From the NCBI RefSeq assembly GCF_030867095.1, contig NC_081835.1, positions 21,708,501 through 21,772,500 of the forward strand: a DNA stretch of 64,000 bases. The letters run 5' to 3'. This DNA comes from Alligator mississippiensis (taxonomy: Eukaryota > Chordata > Crocodylia > Alligatoridae). This document shows positions 22,689 to 33,640 of this stretch, piece after piece. The notes under the pieces were generated by a model. It saw nothing but the letters and a program-made list of their open reading frames with translations. It was not told the DNA's origin and did not search any database. Each line of letters starts with the position of its first letter. The stretch's first letter is position 1. A program made the translations under genes and the position numbers.

Positions 22689-23135
22689 CATTAAGTCCAC
22701 CTTCAGTTACTCCTATATCCTTCAATGCTTAATTTCAAAAGTAAGATTTTAAAAAGTGGTTACATTATGTGTATTATTATGCCTAGGAATTTTTAGGACA
22801 TGTGGTACATTAGTTTCATTTTTAATTTCCTTTTTTATTGATACTTAGATATTTAAAATTTCTAAAACAGTTTTTGTCATTTAATTTCCTGTGTCTGATT
22901 TAGAAGTTATAAATGGAAGAGAAGAGTTTCAGAAAAATATGAAACTGTCTGCTACCTTATAGACTGAGATTGTAATGTATATCAAATCATCATTTTGTGA
23001 TTTAGTTTTCAGTTGACTATGTACTTTCTCAATTGAAATGAATAAAATCCTACTTTTATGATTTATCAAGTCAGTTTCAGACAGACAAAAATTAAGGATC
23101 TTTCCCAGCCTTATTAAATAGTCCTAAACAACAAG
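22689..23135. other. Intergenic AT-rich sequence
   Basis: Nothing recognisable between the MITE and the CR1 tail. Confidence 0.55.
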
Positions 23136-23327
23136 GTCTGGCCAAGGTCTGGAATGGGCTCCCAAGGGAGGTGGTGCTTTCACCTACCCTGGGGGTCTTC
23201 AAGAGGAGGTTAGATAGGCATCTAGCTGGGGTCATCTAAACCCAGCACTCTTTCCTGCCTATGCAGGGGGTCGGACTCGATGATCTATTGAGGTCCCTTC
23301 CGACCCTAACATCTATGAATCTATGAA
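23136..23327 (+). mobile_element. CR1 LINE 3' end, strongly 5'-truncated
   Basis: About 190 bases start within the last coding segment (AAGGTCTGGAATGGGCTCCC, the KVWNGLP motif), continue through GGGGTCTTCAAGAGGAGGTT and the CR1 3' UTR, and end in two ATCTATGA octamers. It differs only slightly from the 3' end of the element at 17134-19188. Confidence 0.93.
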
Positions 23328-24067
23328 CATTTAGATGGGCATATGTCTGAGATTATTGGAGATTAGGGACAGATCATTTTTGAATTTCTTCTAATCTGCA
23401 GCTCCTACAGAGTCAAGTATTAGGAGATTAATCATTTAGTTCATGCATCTCAAAACTCTAGAAAAGTTGTGAGTTACAGGAATTTGATATATCAACATGA
23501 GTCTTTTGGTTTTGAAACAGCTTTTCCTAGCTGTACTCTTTTCCTTTGAAGATTTTACACAGTTACCCAAGGAATTAAAGACTGGAAGAAAATACATAAC
23601 CAAAGGATGAACAATGGTAGGGCTGTTTTAATTGTTTTTTGTAGTTGCCTCAGATTTTTATAAAAATATTTTTCTATCAAATATCTTTTCCTGCTGTCAT
23701 AACAAGGGACCCAGCAACATCCAATCTATAGGCATGCAATAATTTCTGAACTGGGTAAACTTAAACTTTGATCTAATGCATATTTCCTTAGTCATGTTAT
23801 GTTAGCCATATGCATATTTTTAAAATTGAATTTGGCTAAAGTATTTTAAACTACAAACCCTGCAGCAGAGTGATAGACCTTATAGAGTTCCCAAGTATTT
23901 GTAATCACAGGATTGTTGGAGTAACCATATGTACTTAACCACAAAGTCCAAGTTCTTCTGAATGGATAGTCTTTGGATCTATAATGCTGTTGAAACTTTT
24001 GGATAAGCCAGGACCAGACTGAAGCACTGATTTAGACCTAAGTAGCTGAAGATGGCATCCTCTAGCT
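23328..24067. other. Intergenic AT-rich sequence
   Basis: No gene or repeat recognised. The last eight bases (24060-24067) are the left target duplication of the following MITE. Confidence 0.55.
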
Positions 24068-24827
24068 TAGGGGTGGGCAATTATTTGGGCTGGAGGACTA
24101 CTTAAGGAGTTTTGGTGAGCTGTTAAGGGCAAGGGGGGCAGGGGAAAGCAGGCAATTGCTCCTATCCAGCCCATGGGCCACCACCAGAAGCCTGAAGAGG
24201 GAGGGCTGCACCCTGCACCACTCTGCTCTGCTCCAGCTGAGTCTGGGCCAGGCCACACAGTGCATAGCCTCTTCCATCCCCCACTCCCCCTGAATCCATC
24301 CCCCATGCCTGGCTTCCTGTTAGCACTGTGCAGTCCTGGTACAGGAACCAGTGGCAGCCAGGACAAGGTGTGATACAGCATGTCAAGTAGCTATCCTGCT
24401 TGCATGCCATGATGAGCTATTACCGCACCACACTAAAAATGTTGGCGGTGGCTGCCCCAGGCCAAGCCCCCTGCCCCCAGCTGGCAAGGATGAGTGGCAC
24501 CATGGTGGCAGTTGCTTACCATGCTGGCTGGGGAGGACAGCTACTCAACATACTGCATTGTACCTCATCCTGGACAGGCCCAGCTGCCAGTAGTCATGGT
24601 ACCGGGACTACATAGCTGCAGAGCCAACAGGAAGCCAGGTGGAGGGGATGGATGTTGGGGGGGCGGGGGGTGGAGTCTGTATGCTGTGTTACCCAGTCCA
24701 GCTCTAGCTGCAGCAGAGCAGTCTGGTGCAGCCCTCCCTTCTTAAGCTTCTGGCAGCAGCTGGTGGGTCAGATAGGATCAAGTGGTATGCCAGATATGGT
24801 CCGTGGGCCATATTTTGCCCATCCCTG
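24068..24827. mobile_element. hAT-type MITE, complete, with imperfect 8-bp duplication
   Basis: The left terminus TAGGGGTGGGCAATTATTTG and the right terminus (reverse complement CAGGGATGGGCAAAATATGG) are inverted repeats of the hAT type. The flanks are CTCTAGCT (24060-24067) and TTCTAGCT (24828-24835), matching at 7 of 8 positions. The 760-bp interior is GC-rich and has no transposase frame. Confidence 0.85.
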
Positions 24828-25133
24828 TTCTAGCTGATCCTGCATCTGCTGTCATGGGGCTAAATTTTCTTCTGACTTCAAGGAAGTTTGCATCACTGGA
24901 GTGTTTGGCCTTCAGGCCTCCTACCAGTCTATTAGCAGTGGACATTTTACAACGGAAAAACAGTTGAATTCACTCAAGAAGCATGTCAGCATTCAAAAAA
25001 CAAAAGCAATATGGAACATCAAGTTTTCTGAATATAACTATTTGCAGTCCAAAAACACATTATCCCATCTCTTCACTTCCTTTTTCCACATGCCAAAAGA
25101 ACTTAAGATGGAAAATTTTTTTAAAAGTTTTTG

Positions 25134-25432
25134 AAGTAAAAGCTCTGTTATCTGGCATTCCCTGGAAATGGGGGATGCCAGTTAATCAAATATGCACCAT
25201 CTGGTGCACTCCCTGGCATCAGTGTGCCTGGGGACAGGGAGGGGGGGCCCACATAGGCTGCTTTGCCTTAGGCCGTGGTCCACAAGGAAGAAATGAAGAA
25301 GAATTCGGCTCACAGCGGCAAAACCTGCTGGTTTCACTTTTGCCATGTCCTTCAGAAGAAAGATTTTTATTGACAGATGCTGGTTAGTGGAGCTTTCTGT
25401 TAGTAAAGTGCTGGATAATATGGCTTTTGCTG
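25134..25432. mobile_element. Tigger/pogo-like MITE
   Basis: The left end AGTAAAAGCTCTGTTATCTGG and the right end (reverse complement CAGCAAAAGCCATATTATCC) form inverted repeats of the kind known from TcMar-Tigger elements. The right end is followed by TA. The ~300-bp element has no transposase. The left TA is not clear. Confidence 0.65.
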
Positions 25433-28400
25433 TAAATGTCCTTTGAGGACAAAGTACTTTTTTCTAAATGCATGATTACAGGAGTCAATAGCAGAAATGG
25501 AATCAGAATAGCTTTTAAAACCAAAAAAGTTTAAATTGAACTCAAGGAAAAATTAAATGAAATAGAGCAGTAGTCAACTTCTATTTTGAAAAATAAAGGA
25601 ACTATATGATGATGGAAGGGGCAATTGCATTTCCCCAGTCTGTAGACACTGCAGACAGGGATATGTCTTCATTCTGTGGTTAGTCATAGCTTTTATCTCG
25701 GTGTTGCCTCTAACTCCCTCCCCCATCCATACAGAAAAAATTCTTAGCCCATGAACCAGATGCAGGCTAACTAGCATAGTTGGAGGTCTGGACTAGAGGT
25801 TAGCAACACTTAAATTAACCTGCCTGTTTTCCAGGGAGTACTTTGATTAACTAATTTGAGTCCTGACTGTCCTCCACCAAAATGCTCTCCACTTGCACAG
25901 GACACACAAGTTGTCCCACAATTCACTGAGAAAGAATCACAGAGCAACTAAATGAACCATGGGAGATGTCTTCAGAATTCCTATCAATATGCAAGGTTGA
26001 GAGCAGCACGAGTGAAAACACCAACTTGGGTAAGGTTTTGCATGATGGCTGCTAACTCCTGGGCTAGGCAAACTCAGACATGCTGAGACCCATATATTAA
26101 ATACTCAATATAGCTCTATGAAGACAGCCCCAGGAAAAGAAACAATTTAATTGCTCTTGAACTACTGTATTGATAGAACATAAACACAGGTATGGGGTGC
26201 AGGAAGTAAAAATGGGTTATCCCACTGAATTCTGAACTAGTATTTTCTTAGCAATTGGAATATGAAGGATTTCTTCTATGTATAGAGAGGTTCTATTTGA
26301 ATGCTATGAAATCCAGTAAAACAAGTTTTATAATGGATTCATTCATCTCTAACTCCTGTTTGCCCCCATTTCAACCTTGACAACAACAGAGTCAAATTCT
26401 CATGGAAATAGTCTAATTAACCAAAGAGTGAAAACTACATATGCAGTATACAGTTTCTCCAGATAATTGAACACCATGTTTCTTCAATTTATCTGGTATT
26501 ATGTTTCTGTAATTTATGTAAATTATATAGATACTAATTACCCTATTTAAACTTGGCAGGCTCCCCAAAGACTTTTAAGAAGAAAGTAATAATTTTTAGC
26601 CTATCGTTTTGTAAGCCACTGGAGGGTACCACAACACTAAGATAATTTTTTGCTGGGAAAGTTGCTTATATTTTTTTTATTTAAGAAATTTAGGAGAGAG
26701 AAAAAATAAAATAAAAGTGTTGGATCAAACATAATAGTAACTTTTATTTCAAATTGGATTCCATAGCTTATAAAACTCCAGTATAATGACCTTTCTATAC
26801 CATCAAAATTTAGATTCTTGGTTTAATATTTAATAAAGAAATAAGGGTTTATTCTGTAACAATTTCTAAAGCTATTCTTTCTCAAAAATTAAACTGAACT
26901 TTTTAGAAATGTACTTCTTATTTGACTGAAGATCTGTGCAAACATATTTGATAATTGATTACTAGTGACCTGCTTTATGTATCACTTTCAGAATTTGATA
27001 CTGTGGCATATTTTATGTGATTGGTCACTTTGTAGTGTTCTCTCCCTTCCTCCGTTGCTTCCAGACATGAAACAAACTTCTAAATGGCCTTTAACAATTA
27101 AAGTTCATCAAAATGTATAGATATGTAATAATTTCATAGCTATGTCAGATAGCCCAGTAACAATATCTTTTGGTTATGTATCAGAACTCTCATTGACTCC
27201 CACATATCTTTACAACCACATGGGTGGAAGTATGCTTACATTGTCATCTGGAGTAACATTACTCAATGTGAAACACACATGCACAAGCATTTTTGTACAG
27301 ATGAATAATATAACAGAAGCAGTAGAATACTGGGAAATGTATTTGTCAACTGTCACATGCAGATTTTTTAACAAACTTCTAATATGCTTGCAGAAGAGTT
27401 TTGAAATAAGCACAAGATTTAAAAAAGCAGGCAGTTAATAGTACTGAAATCATGAACATGAGCTACAAATATGTCTTCCAAGTATTACCTGTCCTTCAAC
27501 TAAACCTGTGTTTATATACAGTGTATATCACAGTTAAGATGCCTGCTGGTAGACTGCTCAGTGTATTTATAAATCTTAATTTTAATACAAACTAGCAAGA
27601 TTTGGTCTTCATAGATTTAATGGATAATTATTATTTGTCCTAGATTTAAAGCTTTTATTTAAAAAAAACATTTCTGACACTTCTGGTTGTGAAAATAACT
27701 TTTCAAATATAAAATGAAATAGTATTGTGTAGAATTGCCAGTTTCTACATTAATCAAAAATATTTTTTGCTGTCCCTGTTTAATTATTCACATAATTTTA
27801 AATAATATGGTATTATGCTGAAGCAATTTGGGGCGGTGTGGATTTTGATGCAAATAGGACAAGATCTTTTGAAAGAGACCCAGAAATTGCCAGGATTTTA
27901 TTTTGTAAAAAGTTTCTTCTTTCCAGCCTCAATTTATCTTGGATAAGAAACTTCTCATTTGTTATCCTTAGAAAACACAAATGCTTTTGGCTTCCAAATT
28001 TGATATCTGGAGATGAGATTTGTGATTTCCAGAAAGCTCACAGGGCTCTCTATATAGATATTTTAATGCTTACACTCACAAACTAGTGGAGCTCTGGATT
28101 AACCATATCTAGCCGTTTTTACTTTCAAGAATGACCAAGTAACAGATTTGTTTCTGATGTAACGTAAGTGGCCCTAGCATAAAGGAAATGTACTGAGGAA
28201 GTTGCTAGAACACTACTTTTGCCCTTCATTGAGAGGATGCATCATAATATTATTAAGAATGATCTAAGTGTCATCACTGCTTTTTGTCACTTATAAAAGT
28301 AGAATTGAGAAACATCTCCTTCTACCTGTGCCTAATAAGAATTAAACTATTCCTTCTTGAAAAAGGTTTGATCATAGCAGCTGACATAACTGACATGTTC

Positions 28401-30132
28401 AGATTATGCTACTGGAACTCGTTTTGCACATTAAAATGAAAGGCACACCAACACTCCATCTAGAACATTAGAGTGCCTGTAAAGCAAGAAACACTAAAGA
28501 GATCTTAAATTACTAGTTCTCTATTTACACAATTCAATTCTTAATCTAATTAAAAATTCTGGATCTAATCAATGCATTTTATTAACCATGCACATTCTGT
28601 TACTTTGAAGGCTTCTTCCATGACTGAGGCAGATGGACTTGATGGAGATGCTGGCAGTCACAGAATCCTTTACTAGGATGAAAGTTTCAATTGCTTAGGT
28701 ACAGTTTTTCCAGATGGAAATCAGCCCACTGACTTGTGACCATTTCTGGTATATGAGCATGAAAAACTTATGAAAATAAATATCCAAGCATCACCAATGG
28801 ATTCAAGAAACAGTGAAAAGATCATTCTAGACAAATGTAGTAAAAAAACTGTTTAAATCTATTTTGTTATTCATCATTTCTTTTGAAGAGAAGATCCTGA
28901 TGACATAAAATACCAAGAAAATGGTGGAAATGTTTACTGGAACTGCATGTTTATATCTTTATCAATCAAATTACTGTAGAGCGAGCCTCTTTATTTTATT
29001 TCTAGCCCCAGGCTGAAGATTAATTTCTTGTCTCTGCTCAAACGCCATGTTTTCCCAGACCACTGGAAAATGGCATAATCTATTCCCATACCTGTCAAGA
29101 CACTGATTTGCTACTCCTACCAAAGAACCATTTCTTAGTTTCTGAATGCCCTCAGAAGTAACTATGCAGAAAAGATTTTTAAATGTATCATGCATTTTGG
29201 ATCCATGAGTCAGGCAGTGACAACACCTGGGATGAGTGTCATGCAATATAGTTCAGTAAAAATTTATCCAAGTCAACACTTTTTTCGCAATTTTGAAGTC
29301 TTTCAAAGAACATAAGCACAGAGACCTACTTTGATGTCTTCAGCAACATAATTCATATAATCCATCTCTTTTTCACCATTCATATTAGTACAGGATGCCA
29401 CCAGACAAAAGTACATGTGTGTGTTAGGATGGAGAAAATGGAAAGACTTTAAACTCAGATCAATCATATCTGAATGGTTCACAACCTGTTTAGTCTGCAA
29501 TGTGATGCTGAAAGAAAGACAAGCCACTCAGCTGCTAGCTGTGGCTTTCACTTTAAAGTGCAGCTCTTACCCAATCAGCTAAAAGTTCAGCTGATTTTAG
29601 AAGTGGTGCCTTTTACAATAAAAGCTGTAGCAAAGAGTTGGAGCACCTCTGCCAACCCTTGTAGCTGTTTGCCCCAGCTAGTTTGGAAAATTTCAGTCCA
29701 GTGAATTACAGACTGACTACACATTTTACACTGCTAAATTAACTTTTAATTTCAAATGTATATCAGAACTTACAGGTGTGAAAAACCTGTTTTTTTCTTG
29801 TTTTCATAGGCCAGTTACATTTTTACATAATGCCATCTTCCAATGGTAATTGCCACTAGAAAGGATCAGTAATGTAATATCTCCTATTTGCAGATACCTA
29901 TACCAGCCACTGTGAAGATAATGTAATTTTATAGCTAAAATAGTTAATTTGTTACCATTTCCTTTCAAGCTCATCCATGATTAGTAACATTTGGAAAGTG
30001 GAATAACAATTACAAATTTGACTGATATTCTTAATTCCTCCAAAATAATTTCAAGACTGTGTATCACAGAGGGCCAGTGAAATCTTTTCAGTATATTCAA
30101 GAACATTTCTCTCTTTGCTGAATATTTGCTGT
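25433..30132. other. Intergenic sequence, no gene recognised
   Basis: About 4.7 kb of AT-rich DNA. I checked for splice-bounded exons, LINE motifs and inverted termini and saw none that I can support. Open frames up to 98 codons are isolated and lack family motifs. Confidence 0.55.
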
Positions 30133-31311
30133 TTCATAGAATCATAGAAAATTAGGGCTGGAAGGGACCTCAGGAGATCATCTTGCCCAACCCCCTGTGC
30201 AAAGCAGCCAATAGATCTAGATCATCTCAGCAAAGGCTTTGTCTAGTGGGTTCTCAAAAACCTCCAAGGGTGGAGAGTCCACAAACTCTCTGGGCAATGT
30301 CTTACAGTGTTTTACTACTATTCTAGTAAGAAAGTTTTTCCTTGTATCTAACCTAAACTTCCCTTGCTGCAACCTGAGACCATTACTCCTTGTTCTGTTA
30401 TCCGCCAGTACTAAAAACAGTCCAATTCCATCCCCTTTGGAACCACCCTTCAAGGTAGTTGAAGGATACAATTTAATCCCCCCTCAGTCTTCTCTTTTCC
30501 AGACTAAATAAGCCTCAGCCTCTGCTTAGAAGTCATGTGCCCCAGCCCCCTCACCATTTTTGTTGCCCTCCACTGGACTCTCCAATCTGTCCACATCCTT
30601 TCTGTAGTGGGGGGCTCAAAACTGGACACAGGACTCCAGGTGTGTTCTCACCAGTGCTGAATAGAGGGGAATAATCATTTCCCTTGATCTGCTGGCAAAA
30701 CACCTACCAATGCATCCCAGTATGCCGTTACCCTTCTTGGCAAACAAGGACATACTGTTGGCTTATATTCGGCTTATTGTCCACTGTAACCGCCAGGACA
30801 GCTTCTGCAGAGCTCCTGCCCAGCCAGTCAACTCCCAGCCTGTACTGGTACATGGGATTGTTCCATCCTAAGTGCTTGTTGAACCTCATGAGATTTATAT
30901 TGGTTCCAATCCTCCAATTTGTCTAGGTCTGTCTGAATCCTTGCCCTGCCCTCCAGCATATCTATTACTCCCCCCAGCTTGGTGTCATCTGCAAACTTGC
31001 TGAGGTTGCTCTCTATCCCATCTTTCAGGTCATTGATAAAAATATTGAACAAAACCAGCCCCAGGACTGACCCCTGGGGTCTCCACTTGATACCAGCCGC
31101 CAACGAGACATTGAGCCATTGAGTACCACCCTCTGAGCCTGATGATCCAGCCAGTTTTCTAGACAACATATAGTCCATTCATTCAGCCGTACTTCCTAAG
31201 CTTGCTTGCAAGGATGTTGTGGGAGACCATACCAAAAGCCTTACTAAAGTCAAGGTATATCACATCCACTGGTCTCCCCACATCCACAGACCCAGTCATC
31301 TCATCATAGAA
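30133..31311 (-). mobile_element. Host CR1 LINE, minus strand, 3' part
   Basis: The 3' end at 30133 shows the CR1 tail (CATAGAATCATAGAAAATTA, GGGCTGGAAGGGACCTCAGG). Minus-strand reading gives [26 protein letters not shown] (31311-31198), FADDTKLGG (~31000) and the C-terminus with RLDTRKNFLTRIVVKHCKTLP (~30340). Several frameshifts and stops show it is inactive. It is cut at 31311 by a hAT-type MITE. Its upstream parts continue at 31830-31935 and 40289-41100 (see findings). Confidence 0.92.
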
Positions 31312-31829
31312 CAGGAGTGGGCAATTATTTTGGGCAGAGGGCCACTTAGCCAGGTTTGGCAAGTTGTCGAAGGCTGCATGGGTAGCCCCACCCCTTGACA
31401 GGTGCCCCACACCCTGGTCACCATCTTGGGACCAGTGTCTCAGGGCCAGCACCTGTGGGGTCCAGAGCAGAATGCAGGCTGGCAGGGGTCTGTGGAGCTG
31501 GGCTGGGCTGCACCAGCAGGGAGAGGGGGGAGCTGACCCGGCTTCATAGAGCCTCTGCCGGCTGGGTACGTGTACTCCTGCTGCCCTGCTCTGGGCCCCA
31601 CCGGTGCTGGGCCCAGGACACAGGTGCAGGCCCCATGCTCCCACTGACTCATGCACCCCCCTCACTCCCAGTGCCCCCCCCCCAGCCCCACGGTATAGGT
31701 GGGGAGCAGCATACAGCCCTGACCTTTGCTCACCGGAAGGGAAGGAGCTGGTGCTGAACACGGGGGAAAAACGGCCCCTCCCTGCTGCAGCTGCTCACAG
31801 CCCAGGTGGGGCTGTCCTGAGCAGGCCCA
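31312..31829. mobile_element. hAT-type MITE, right end missing
   Basis: It begins CAGGAGTGGGCAATTATTTT and GGGCAGAGGGCCACTTAGCC, the left terminus of the family at 4279, 24068 and 63523. The interior resembles the 4279 copy (CACCATCTTGG, GTACTCCTGCTGCCCTGC). No right terminus is present before the CR1 resumes at about 31830. The CR1 lacks about 110 codons between the two flanks, so a deletion accompanied or followed the insertion. Confidence 0.7.
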
Positions 31830-31935
31830 ATCTGTTCTTTTGCCACTATTGGCTACTCGCCTCCTGCCCATACTGTGCTGCCTGGTGCAGTAGTCTGGGA
31901 GCTGACCTTGTCTGTGAAGACTGAGATGAAAAAGG
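31830..31935 (-). mobile_element. Host CR1 LINE, minus strand, linker segment
   Basis: Minus-strand reading from 31935 gives FFISVFTDKVSSQTTAPG and then PIVAKEQI, the CR1 linker between endonuclease and RT. It continues in frame from EVLNAF at the edge of 40289-41100. The two pieces joined read EVLNAFFISVFTDKV, showing one original element. Confidence 0.8.
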
Positions 31936-31950
31936 GGAGCACTTACACAG
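31936..31950 (+). mobile_element. Possible 5' stub of the plus-strand CR1
   Basis: These 15 bases lie between the host CR1 and the left end of the big hAT. Joined to 38736 onward they read G-A-L-T-Q-L-K-R-I-D-I-Y-K-S-A-G-P-D, consistent with CR1 coding sequence. The last eight bases (TTACACAG) would be the left hAT target duplication, matching 5 of 8 bases at 38736-38743. Confidence 0.5.
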
Positions 31951-32474
31951 TAGGACTGTATGAAGCTTTGCCGGCTGTTTTGACTCGTTTCAAGCTCGAA
32001 ACAGTGAAATTGAAAGAAAACAGAGGATTTCAAAACAGCCTTGAAACAAAACAAGGCCAGTTGAAACATTTCAAAACTTTCGAAACGTTTTGAGTTTCGA
32101 AGCTGAATCTGGGCTTGCCTGCAGGGAAACAGAAAGTAAGGAGACAGAGGGGGGGAAGGATTGCTCTCATATTGACTCTGTAAACTGGCCAGTGACTGTC
32201 ATCCTTCCCTGGGGTCCCTTCTATCCCAGTGCTCTGGGGGAGGGATGGAAAAACAGCATAAAAGGCAGCATTATTTGAACTGGCTGGTTTTTGCCTTGGT
32301 GTCAGTTATGCTGAGCTGTGTGTTCCAGCAGCTCAGCATTAGACAATGAAGGCTATAGCACTGAGTGAGCTTCTGAAGGATTTCCTACTTGCTAACCTAG
32401 GTTAGCCTAGCAAGTGGGATTTCAGAACACCTTTTGGCTTTTTCTTTCTTCTAGACACTTTTATTTTATTATTA

Positions 32475-33640
32475 TATTCATAGATTTATTCTTTTGAATT
32501 TTATAATTATATTGGATAGGATCACACTACAGAATTTAATTTATATAGTGTGCGGGCCGGGAGCGATCCGGACCCTTTTGTGCACGCGGGCCATGGCCAG
32601 CAGCCCGGGCACGCGGGGTCGGAGAAGACCGGAGGCGAGCTAGAATTAGTCACGGACGCGTAGCGGTTGATTTAAAGATTGTTTACTTACACCAAAGGTG
32701 GTCGTGGTGTAGGCTGGACAGTTTCCAGGCACAGCTCCGCTTAAATCCTCGGTAGAGGACTACGACAATTTCGTTCTTTCCCACGGAGTTGTTGAAGCTC
32801 TGTGGGTTCGGTTGTTTCTCGTGCAGGAAGGGATACGTCTAGGAATCTATCGGCGATGGGGAGAGGCCAGAGGCTGGTCAGGCCTCTATTGCCTTTTAAG
32901 AAATGCGTTGGGTCCGTGAGGATCCGCAGCGCTTAGAGATCTTCACACAGCGTGAAGTCTCCTCCTCCTGGTGTTCGTGGAGTCCTCCAACTTGGGCGGA
33001 AACCACACAAGCTTCTTATACAGCTAGCAAGCCAATCGCTAGCCGCCACATGTGCATAATTTAATGTGAACCAGTAATGTGGCTCGAATTTGAATACAAA
33101 TGGCGGGAACTCTTTGCACCGAGCATTTCCTAGATGCAAAAAGAAATGCATCATGCAAAGAAAGCTACAAATTGGCGGGAAATTCTCCGTTGCACTGGGG
33201 TTCTCTTCTGCAGCAGAAAACTCCACCGTGCAAAGAAGCTGCAATTTAGCGGGAAAATAATTTAGCAGTGCCGAAGCGCACACAAACAAAAAATTACAAC
33301 TTTGGGTTGTGACATATAGTAAGGCAAATACATTTATATTTTATGTCTATACATTTAAAGCTTTGCAGCATACATACATAATTATAGAATTTATATAGGA
33401 AGAAAGATATATTTATATTTGTTTTTATACATTTATTCTTCGCACCACACACATGTTATTGAATTTATACAGGGAGAAAGACACATTTATATTTCTTGTT
33501 AAACATTTATTCTTTGCACCACACATACATTACTGAATTTATATACGGAGAAATACATTTATATTTCTTGTCATACATTTATTCTTTGCACCACACACAC
33601 ATTATTGAATTTATATAGGAACATGAATACATTTATATGT
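32475..33640. repeat. Tandem repeat, ~78-bp unit, split by an LTR
   Basis: A unit of about 78 bases (ATTTATTCTTTGCACCACAC, then ATTGAATTTATATAGG, then GAGAAA.ACATTTATATTTCTTG) repeats about four times between 33340 and 33640. The stretch before the LTR (ATTTATTCTTTTGAATTTTA, then ATAGGATCACACTACAGAATTTAATTTATATAG) looks like one or more diverged units, so the LTR landed inside the array. Spacers do not fit a CRISPR pattern. It is an internal minisatellite of the hAT. Confidence 0.75.
32549..33314. mobile_element. Solo LTR with perfect TATAG target duplication
   Basis: A 766-bp GC-richer block starts TGTGCGGGCC and ends GGTTGTGACA (TG..CA termini). It is flanked on both sides by the same five bases TATAG (32544-32548 and 33315-33319). 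Removing it together with one TATAG restores the tandem-repeat unit AATTTATATAG-TAAGG. There is no internal retroviral sequence, so it is a solo LTR left by recombination between two LTRs. The 5-bp duplication fits an endogenous retrovirus or a Gypsy-type element. Orientation is undetermined. It carries no coding capacity. Confidence 0.85.

Noticed and set aside
28971..29527. Two minus-strand frames (91 and 74 codons) as possible gene exons
   Set aside because: I recognise no family motif, splice pattern or neighbouring exon, so they are not reported as genes.
33340..33640. Regularly spaced repeats resembling a CRISPR array
   Set aside because: The whole ~78-bp unit repeats, with no unique spacers, in a vertebrate transposon. 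It is a minisatellite.
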